Source: Enterococcus pallens ATCC BAA-351
GTDB taxonomy: Bacteria > Bacillota > Bacilli > Lactobacillales > Enterococcaceae
Length of the DNA stretch: 64,000 bases
NCBI RefSeq assembly: GCF_000407485.1
Contig: NZ_ASWD01000001.1
Coordinates: 620,001 to 684,000, forward strand
Reading direction: 5' to 3'
Of this stretch, positions 58,324 to 64,000 are shown piece after piece. The stretch's first letter is position 1, and the number at the start of each line of letters is the position of its first letter. Position numbers and translations under genes: made by a program. The notes below the pieces were generated by a model that was given only the letters and a program-made list of their open reading frames with translations, searched no databases and was not told the origin of the DNA.

Positions 58324-58937
58324 TCAGATTCTGTCGCCGATACCCCAAACCGTTTGGATATATTGGTATTTTCCACAAGTATCCAGTATCTTTTCCCGCA
58401 GATGACGGATGTGAATCATAATGGTGTTGTTGGAAGCTGATTACCTGATCCTGACGCTCCCCCAGCAGCTGCAAAATCGAAAATTCCAGCGGTGTTAAAA
58501 AAGTTCTTCTTCGTTCAAAAAAACTTTTAGTTTGTCACTATCCAATTCCAATCCTTTTACAACTAACACGTTTCGTTTGATTCCACTGTATTACGTAGCT
58601 TTATGTATCTGGGATTTAACCCGCGCTATCAGTTCTAACGGTCGAAAACAGCTTAGTAATGTAATCATCTGCTCCTAGGGTCAATCCAGTAATTTTATCA
58701 ACCTCTTCTCCCTTGTCTGTCAGCATGAGTATTTGATATGTATAGGTCTCGCAGATTTACTTGCACAAATCAAAGCTGTTGATGTCTATCTAAAATCGCC
58801 AGAGCGTATTCTATCTTTACAATTTTGTCCGAGGCTTCGGCACCAGTTTCACAGATATCGACTTCATAATTTTCATCATTAAAAAAAGCAACCAACTCAG
58901 AAATTATCTGTTCGTTTTCTACCACCAAAATTTCCAC
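58324..58937 (-). pseudogene. Broken OmpR/VanR-type response regulator
   Basis: Pieces of a response regulator are found in three frames: ILVVENEQIISELVAFFNDE, YALAILD, then [69 protein letters not shown], and TIMIHIRHLREKILDT with QTVWGIGDRI at the end. The order and wording follow VanR-type regulators. At least three frameshifts and an in-frame stop disable it. The GTG at 58937 is the likely former start. Confidence 0.85.
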
Positions 58938-59030
58938 CCGGAATCACACTTTTCCCCTAAAGTATTGCAAATGTCTCTAGCAGATGGTTTCAACTTTCCA
59001 GCTACAAAAAAATTCAATCATCAAAATCAC

Positions 59031-59064
59031 AAAAAGCTGCTGCACGATACTTCCATGCAGCAGC
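59031..59064 (-). terminator. Terminator after the cyclodeaminase gene
   Basis: GCTGCTGCA and TGCAGCAGC form a perfect 9-bp stem with an 11-nt loop, followed by TTTTT on the minus strand. Confidence 0.82.
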
Positions 59065-59073
59065 CTATTCTAT

Positions 59074-60126
59074 TTATAATGGAAGCTTACGACCAATACC
59101 TTCTTGTAAGGCTTTAGAAAAAATCGCTTGCCCCATCACCACATCACTAACCGAGATACCCACGTTGCTGCAGACAATTATTTCGTCTTTGCTGGTTCGT
59201 CCTGGATGAAGCCCTGCCAAAATTTCACCGGTCTCACAGGCCACCGGTGCCAGTCCGTCGGGGAAGTAACCCATATCTGCAAATAATTCATGCTCTTCTT
59301 TGCTGTCAAGAATATATTTATCCGCCATATAGCAGATTTCCGGATCCCAGAAGGTATTCAAATCACATGGCAGGATCGTCTGTCCTTTTCCAATCCACTC
59401 TTTTTTTACGACCTTCAAGGTATCTTTTAAAATGACTGTTGCTGAACTCATCACTTCTGATTGCTTTACTAATTCTTCAGGACTGCTCACTTTAATAATC
59501 GGAATAGTTACTTCAGCTTTGACCTCCTCAATCAGCTGATCCATTGTTTCATCGCGAACATCATAAATATAAATCTTTTCTAGATTTTTTAGCGTTTTGA
59601 CGATGTATCTTACATGGGCAACACCCTGAATACCACAGCCGAACATGCCGAAAGTAGTCGCATCGGGGTGCAGTGCGTTGGCAGCTAAAGCCGTTACAGC
59701 TGGCGTACGCATAGCAGTCAGCCAAGCTGAATCCATCACTGTGATCGGCACACCAGTGGTAATGTCATTAAGAATCAATAGACCAGTTGTTTGCGGCAAA
59801 TTGAATTCTTTTGGATTACGCGGATAACATTCGATCCATTTCACACCGCAGGCTAAATTATCTGGGACGTAGGCTGGCATGGCATGATAAAATACATCAG
59901 GATAAGGATGAATACCAATCTTCGCTGGCATTTCATAAGCCTTTTTTCCGTGGGCGATCAGAGCTTGCTTAACTAATTCCAACGTTTCATCGATGGTTGG
60001 TCCCGCAGTTTTACATTCCTCTTGAGTCAACCAAAGAAGTTCTTTACCTAAATCCAGTTTCGTTTTTAAATACTCGTGCTGTGCTTGAAACGATTTCAGT
60101 TGGGCTTCTGTTGCTTCGTATGACAT
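59074..60126 (-). CDS. Ornithine cyclodeaminase / mu-crystallin family protein
   Basis: This 350-residue protein has the family Rossmann motif FGMFGCGIQGVAHVRYI, the substrate region IGIHPYPDVFYHAMPAYVP, GLLILNDITTGVPITVMDSAWLTAMRTPAVTALAA and a C-terminal VCSNVGISVSDVVMGQAIF. Family members include ornithine cyclodeaminase (ornithine to proline and ammonia), alanine dehydrogenases and imine reductases, so the reaction is not fixed. The ATG at 60126 is used because GGAGGAG lies over the upstream in-frame start. A good promoter is seen (60209-60237). Confidence 0.82.
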   Translation of the reverse strand: MSYEATEAQLKSFQAQHEYLKTKLDLGKELLWLTQEECKTAGPTIDETLELVKQALIAHGKKAYEMPAKIGIHPYPDVFYHAMPAYVPDNLACGVKWIECYPRNPKEFNLPQTTGLLILNDITTGVPITVMDSAWLTAMRTPAVTALAANALHPDATTFGMFGCGIQGVAHVRYIVKTLKNLEKIYIYDVRDETMDQLIEEVKAEVTIPIIKVSSPEELVKQSEVMSSATVILKDTLKVVKKEWIGKGQTILPCDLNTFWDPEICYMADKYILDSKEEHELFADMGYFPDGLAPVACETGEILAGLHPGRTSKDEIIVCSNVGISVSDVVMGQAIFSKALQEGIGRKLPL

Positions 60127-60208
60127 AAAAATCTCCTCCATTATTTTATAAATAGCAGAATTTCCTGCATTTATATTTTATATTTTTCAAAAAACCTTCC
60201 TTCAAACA

Positions 60209-60237
60209 ATTATAATTCTAGTGTACGGTGGTCTCAA
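60209..60237 (-). promoter_or_regulatory. Promoter of the cyclodeaminase gene
   Basis: On the minus strand TTGAGA and TATAAT are separated by 17 nt, a near-perfect vegetative promoter about 85 nt upstream of the start codon. Confidence 0.75.
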
Positions 60238-60460
60238 GCCTGCTGTCAATGAAATATTTAATAGGTGATTTATTCTTTCGATTAATTGATAACTGTAGTT
60301 TGTTGCTGAACTGAAAAATTCTTTTGAATTTGCTTTTTTCTTATTGCGTCTGCTCTATCTAGTGCAGATCACGGGGGAAATCTTGTTATCAAGCAAATCA
60401 TATGTGATAATTAGCGCAATAGTTAATAATTCTGTTATTCCTTCACTCGTTTTTAAAACA

Positions 60461-60793
60461 GCTTGACGATTTTGAAACCCGTGACGCATTTAGTCCAGCA
60501 GAGATTATTGGTAAGCTGACTAGCACCTATACTCTTAATTATTATTCCAATGACAGAGGAATTGTCACCAGTTGGCAAAACGCACAGGTCAATACACGAC
60601 CTCTTCAAAAGATGTGCTATTGGTCCGTGGAGGAATGAGCATTCGAACACTGGTAAATGACGAAGAGTTTATTCGCCAGCTGACTCTCGCTGCTAATTCC
60701 GCTTCTTATGTTCTCACGGTTTGTACTGGCTCTGCCCTGCTTGCTAAAACGGGACTGCTTGATGGATGGCAGGCAACTTCCAAATTACTTTGA
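60461..60793 (+). pseudogene. Broken DJ-1/PfpI family (GATase1-like) gene
   Basis: One frame gives QLDDFETRDAFSPAEIIGKL and TSTYTLNYYSNDRGIVTSWQ; after a shift near 60600 the next frame gives DVLLVRGGMSIRTLVNDEEF and ASYVLTVCTGSALLAKTGLL with the nucleophile Cys in VCTGS. It is truncated after QATSKLL. A normal family member would go on for about 90 residues. It is inactive. Confidence 0.75.
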
Positions 60794-60892
60794 CCGTTTG
60801 TTTAAGGAGTAGACTGGCGAAAGTGTTTGCATGGGCAGAATGCTATAATTTACCGAGAAAAGATTCCAAGCATTACTAAAAAGGAGAAAATG

Positions 60893-61999
60893 ATGACTAT
60901 TTCACTAAAAGATAAGTACTACAATTACGATTCGGTCCATCAGCTGGCTTTGCGAATTCAGGCTGTCGATCCCACCTTTGCTGTCGACGATTTCGTGCGT
61001 GCAGTTGTAGACGAGACGTGGGAAGATCTGGCACTGAAAGCTCGGATGCATCAAATCAGCTTGAAGCTCGGAAACTATCTGCCTGCCGATTATGGTAAGG
61101 CTCTTGGGATACTTGACCAAGTTTTGACTAGCTATCCTGCTGGCTACAGCAATTTATTTCTTATGTGCCTGCCCGATTTTGTTGAAGTTTATGGTCAGGC
61201 TGAGGAACATTGGGATTTGTCGATGGCTGCTTTAGAAAGGTATACGCCGTTTTCGACTTCGGAATTTGCGGTGCGGCCTTTTATCATTCAGCATGAACTG
61301 CGCATGATGGAACAGATGAGCATTTGGGCAAAGCACGACAATGAACATGTTCGTCGGCTTGCCAGCGAAGGCTGTCGTCCGCGTTTGCCTTGGGGACAAG
61401 CGCTGGTCAGCTTCAAAAAAGATCCGACACCGGTTCTGGCGATTTTGGAGCAGCTGAAGGCTGACCCTTCATTGTATGTTCGCAAGAGTGTGGCCAATAA
61501 TTTGAACGACATTTCCAAGGATCATCCTGAGCTGGTTGCCAAAATTGCTGCGGATTGGTATGGAAATAATCAACATACGGATTGGATCGTCAAGCATGGC
61601 TGTCGAACATTGCTTAAAAAAAGCCATCGGAAGGTTCTCAGTATCTTTGGTTTTGGGGATGCGGATTGTTTAACAGTGGAAGACTTCGCATTAGCTGCTG
61701 ACTCGATTATTGATGGAGAGGATTTGATCTTTTCTTTTCAGGTCAAGGCGAAGGAAACCACCAAGCTGCGACTGGAATATGGAGTCGATTTTGTAAAGGC
61801 CAATGGCACCCGTAATCGAAAGATATTTCAAATTGCCGAAACGACGTTGAAGGCCGGAGAAAAAAGAGCGTTCACTAAGAAACGGTCCTTTGCAAAGATA
61901 AATACTCGAAAACATTATCCTGGCACTCATTCTCTTACGTTGATTATGAATGGTGTCGAACAAGGAACATTGGATTTTGAGGTACTAGGTACTAGCTAA
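60893..61999 (+). CDS. DNA alkylation repair protein, AlkC/AlkD-like HEAT repeat
   Basis: This protein of about 368 residues has an all-helical HEAT-like N-terminal two thirds (LRMMEQMSIWAKHDNEHVRRLASEGCRPRLPWG, DPSLYVRKSVANNLNDISKDHPELV, DWIVKHGCRTLLKKSHR), a pattern of AlkC/AlkD DNA glycosylases, followed by a beta-rich C-terminal domain of about 100 residues. Such proteins excise alkylated bases. The ATG at 60893 has AAGGAG at good spacing; an upstream ATG at 60827 has none. Confidence 0.82.
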   Translation: MTISLKDKYYNYDSVHQLALRIQAVDPTFAVDDFVRAVVDETWEDLALKARMHQISLKLGNYLPADYGKALGILDQVLTSYPAGYSNLFLMCLPDFVEVYGQAEEHWDLSMAALERYTPFSTSEFAVRPFIIQHELRMMEQMSIWAKHDNEHVRRLASEGCRPRLPWGQALVSFKKDPTPVLAILEQLKADPSLYVRKSVANNLNDISKDHPELVAKIAADWYGNNQHTDWIVKHGCRTLLKKSHRKVLSIFGFGDADCLTVEDFALAADSIIDGEDLIFSFQVKAKETTKLRLEYGVDFVKANGTRNRKIFQIAETTLKAGEKRAFTKKRSFAKINTRKHYPGTHSLTLIMNGVEQGTLDFEVLGTS

Positions 62000-62112
62000 T
62001 CAATAAATTCGTTTAAGTGTGATGCAGGAACTCTTAGTAGATACTAAAGCATTTTTTGTCGTTTTACTTTAATTATTAAAAGAACGATTGTTATGGATTT
62101 ATCGAATTCACC

Positions 62113-62142
62113 TTGACACACGGTCCTAGATGATGCTAGGAT
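62113..62142 (+). promoter_or_regulatory. Promoter of the rtcB leader
   Basis: TTGACA (62113-62118) and TAGGAT (62137-62142) are 18 nt apart, about 30 nt upstream of the leader ORF. Confidence 0.7.
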
Positions 62143-62174
62143 GAAAAGGAATTCAAACGAAGGGAGAGAGCACA

Positions 62175-62276
62175 ATGATTAAGACTAATAAAACCAACCA
62201 AATCCAATTGATTGATCAGTTCGATTCGTTTTATGGCAGCAGTGGGTCTTTTTCGGCAGACTCTCTTTGTAAATAA
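62175..62276 (+). CDS. Putative leader peptide of rtcB (33 aa)
   Basis: An ATG with GGGAGAGAG upstream opens 33 codons (begins MIKTNKTNQIQLIDQFDSFY, ends ADSLCK). It lies right behind a promoter and ends 13 nt before a strong terminator. It has the size and position of a leader peptide for ribosome-controlled attenuation. No relative is recognised. Confidence 0.6.
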   Translation: MIKTNKTNQIQLIDQFDSFYGSSGSFSADSLCK

Positions 62277-62289
62277 TCCGAATTTTTCA

Positions 62290-62320
62290 AACTGTCAATC
62301 ACTGGATTGACAGTTTTTTT
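62290..62320 (+). terminator. Intrinsic terminator/attenuator ahead of rtcB
   Basis: AACTGTCAATC and GATTGACAGTT form a perfect 11-bp stem with a 4-nt loop, followed by a run of Ts. It lies between the leader ORF and rtcB, so most transcripts should stop here unless read-through is induced. Confidence 0.85.
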
Positions 62321-62407
62321 GTGCCCTTTTTTCAAAAGAGGCTGCGCAAAAATCGTGATAATTAGATCGTCATTTTTAAATTTCAAAAACTAACGGAGGT
62401 GTTTCCA

Positions 62408-62452
62408 ATGAGTGGAAAAAGAAAAAATCAGAGAGTCAGACAAAACAACTAG
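62408..62452 (+). CDS. Possible very small basic peptide (14 aa)
   Basis: ACGGAGGTG precedes an ATG and the codons for MSGKRKNQRVRQNN. Strong ribosome binding site, very basic product. It ends just before a small hairpin (AGGAATC/GATTCCT, 62453-62470) and the rtcB start. Coding or only a ribosome-loading element; unclear. Confidence 0.4.
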   Translation: MSGKRKNQRVRQNN

Positions 62453-62488
62453 AGGAATCCCTTGATTCCTCATAAGAGAGGATTCAAT

Positions 62489-63655
62489 ATGTTAACAATT
62501 AAAGGAAAATACAATACCGCAACCGTCTACACCGACATCGTGACTGACAGTACCGTTGGTCAAATCATGACACTATGTAATCAAAAATTTGCTCAGGATG
62601 CGAAGATTCGAATCATGCCAGATACCCACAGCGGCTCCAGCTGCGTGATCGGTACCACCATGACCGTGAAGGATCAAGTAGTACCCAATCTTGTGGGTGT
62701 CGACATCGGCTGCGGTCTTTATGTCACTAAAATCAAAAAAGGTGTAAAGCTAAACTTTGACAAGCTGGATCGCATCATCCGTAATCGAATTCCCAGTGGA
62801 CATCATTCTCATAATAAACCGCAATACATGTTCCCTTTGGAGGAGGTGCAGGCACCGATTCATCGTGGCTGGGCTTTGCGTAGTTTGGGAACGTTAGGCG
62901 GAGGCAATCACTTTATTGAAGTCAACGAAGGCAGCGACGGCGTGTACTTGGTAATTCATAGCGGCAGCCGGGTTTTAGGTAAAGAAATTGCTGAATACCA
63001 CCAAGAGATTGCCTATCAAAAACTATCTCAAAGAAGGCAGGAGTTAAAACAGCTGGCCAAGGCAGTCAGTGATCCGGCGGAAAAAGACGTACTCCTGCAA
63101 GAACGCGAAGAAATCAAAATTCCTTATGAGCTGTCCTACGTATCAGAAAAAGATTTGGTAAATTACCTATCCGATATGCAAATTGCCCAACAATATGCCG
63201 CCTTCAATCGTCAAAGTATGGCATTGACCATTTTGAAAGCTATGAAATGGGACAAGCAGGTGATTGAAAGCTTTGACAGCCCTCACAATTACATTGATCT
63301 GCAGCATATGATTTTACGTAAAGGGGCCGCTTCCGCCCGAAAAAACGAGAAAATGATTGTGCCGCTGAATATGAAGGACGGTTCGATTATAGGCGTGGGC
63401 AAAGGCAATGAGGAATGGAATCAATCGGGGCCTCATGGTGCTGGCCGCATGATGAGCCGCTCGCAGGCGCGGGCCTCCATCAGTTTGGAAAATTATCAGC
63501 ATATGATGCGTCACGTGTGGACGACTTCAGTTTCCAAGAAGACCTTGGATGAAGCACCAAAAGCTTATAAATCCAAGAAGCAGCTGCTGGAGCATTTGCC
63601 TGAGACCATGGAAGTAAAAGAAGTCATTCGGCCGTTGTATAATTTTAAGGGGTAG
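62489..63655 (+). CDS. rtcB: RtcB-family RNA ligase
   Basis: This 388-residue protein shows RtcB motifs: VGVDIGCGLYV (metal-binding Asp and Cys), LGGGNHFIE, VIHSGSRVLG and the guanylylated histidine in SGPHGAGRMMSRSQA. RtcB joins RNA 2',3'-cyclic phosphate or 3'-phosphate ends to 5'-OH ends with GTP and Mn2+, and repairs RNA cut by toxins or stress nucleases. The ATG at 62489 has GAGAGG upstream. It sits behind a leader peptide and terminator, suggesting induction by translation trouble. Confidence 0.9.
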   Translation: MLTIKGKYNTATVYTDIVTDSTVGQIMTLCNQKFAQDAKIRIMPDTHSGSSCVIGTTMTVKDQVVPNLVGVDIGCGLYVTKIKKGVKLNFDKLDRIIRNRIPSGHHSHNKPQYMFPLEEVQAPIHRGWALRSLGTLGGGNHFIEVNEGSDGVYLVIHSGSRVLGKEIAEYHQEIAYQKLSQRRQELKQLAKAVSDPAEKDVLLQEREEIKIPYELSYVSEKDLVNYLSDMQIAQQYAAFNRQSMALTILKAMKWDKQVIESFDSPHNYIDLQHMILRKGAASARKNEKMIVPLNMKDGSIIGVGKGNEEWNQSGPHGAGRMMSRSQARASISLENYQHMMRHVWTTSVSKKTLDEAPKAYKSKKQLLEHLPETMEVKEVIRPLYNFKG

Positions 63656-63713
63656 TACTGCCTATATTGGAGAAGCGGTTTTTTAAACCAAGTTTTTATA
63701 AATAAAGCGTAAA

Positions 63714-63750
63714 AAAACTGGCTCAACAGTCTTACCTGTTAAGCCAGTTT
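63714..63750. terminator. Bidirectional terminator between rtcB and the glycyl radical gene
   Basis: AAACTGGCT-AACAG and CTGTT-AGCCAGTTT form a long, nearly perfect stem with T-runs on both sides, between two convergent genes. Confidence 0.8.
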
Positions 63751-63756
63751 TCATTT

Positions 63757-64000
63757 TTAAATCGCATGCTCTGTCCGTTCGATAATGTCATCCTGCGTTG
63801 CCTTTGATAGAACATTGAAGAAAGCCGAGTAGCCAGCGACCCGAACAATCAAGTCTCGGTGTTTTTCTGGATGCTTCTGGGCATCAATTAAGGTTTCCCG
63901 CGAAACGACATTATATTGAATGTGGTAGCCATGTAGCTTATTAAAGAAAGTACGTAACAGCATAATCAGCTTCTGTTTGTCTTCTTCTTTTGCCAAAGTC
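63757..64000 (-). CDS. Glycyl radical enzyme, C-terminal part (cut by window edge)
   Basis: The 80-residue C-terminus contains the glycyl radical loop RVAGYSAFF (Gly in VAGY), preceded by GYHIQYNVVSRETLIDAQKHPEKHRDLIVR. The wording LIVRVAGYSAFF with DDIIERTEH is closer to the PflD/dehydratase-type glycyl radical enzymes than to classical PflB (RVSGYAVNF). The radical would be put in place by an activating SAM enzyme. The N-terminal part lies past the right edge. Confidence 0.8.
   Translation of the reverse strand, partial: TLAKEEDKQKLIMLLRTFFNKLHGYHIQYNVVSRETLIDAQKHPEKHRDLIVRVAGYSAFFNVLSKATQDDIIERTEHAI

Noticed and set aside
58114-58937. Evidence of vancomycin resistance
   Set aside because: Only broken regulator and sensor fragments are present; no vanH, ligase or vanX genes are seen, so no resistance is implied.

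Overview
The window looks like a chromosomal segment of a low-GC Gram-positive bacterium, most likely an Enterococcus or close relative. Pointers are AGGAGG-type ribosome binding sites, many PTS genes, the GlvA/GlvC/RpiR alpha-glucoside set, an LCP protein, an LPxTG protein, SipW-type signal peptidases, a LytTR two-component system and a decayed VanR-like regulator. The species cannot be fixed from the sequence alone.

Layout. (1) 1-5427, minus strand: kdpFABC and the start of kdpD (high-affinity K+ uptake), cut by the left edge. (2) 5711-9499: an alpha-glucoside PTS operon (EIICB, GH4 phospho-glucosidase, RpiR regulator). (3) 9740-32557, minus strand: about 22 kb of Wzx/Wzy-type surface polysaccharide genes. 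In transcription order these are an atypical regulator, a priming sugar transferase, PssD and PssE-like proteins (the latter fused to a hydrolase-like domain), an anchored beta-helix protein, GT2 transferases, the Wzy polymerase, an Ig-like membrane protein, an intact BY-kinase, a kinase-dead partner carrying the tyrosine cluster, a CpsB-like phosphatase, two PLP-fold proteins, Wzx, two FemAB-like acyltransferases with a GNAT between them, a UDP-glucose dehydrogenase and an LCP attachment enzyme. (4) 32560-34840: a solitary tyrosine integrase in AT-rich DNA. (5) 34844-39945: MATE transporter, proB plus a ProX-type tRNA deacylase, a LysR regulator and an unknown gene. (6) 40061-46459: a LytTR two-component system convergent with a TasA/SipW-type surface fibre locus (two SipW-type peptidases, three proteins with SipW-type signals and one LPxTG protein). 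(7) 46713-50946: small regulators, a decayed ECF/DUF4430 transporter locus and a methyltransferase. (8) 51124-57832: a beta-glucoside PTS regulon (IIA, IIB, ROK kinase, two GH1 enzymes, IIC, GntR regulator) with a repeated operator. (9) 57833-64000: a broken VanR/VanS-like pair, an ornithine cyclodeaminase homologue, a broken DJ-1/PfpI gene, an AlkC/AlkD-like protein, an RtcB ligase behind a leader peptide and terminator, and the 3' end of a glycyl radical enzyme.

Three points deserve most attention. The first is the SipW/TasA/LPxTG locus with its duplicated peptidase and mutually exclusive intercistronic hairpins. The second is the complementary pair of BY-kinase-like proteins in the polysaccharide operon, one with an intact ATP site but no tyrosine cluster and the other with a destroyed P-loop but a tyrosine-rich tail. 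The third is the rtcB leader, a short ORF ending 13 nt before a perfect intrinsic terminator, which suggests attenuation control. Several pseudogenes show ongoing gene decay between 46 and 61 kb.
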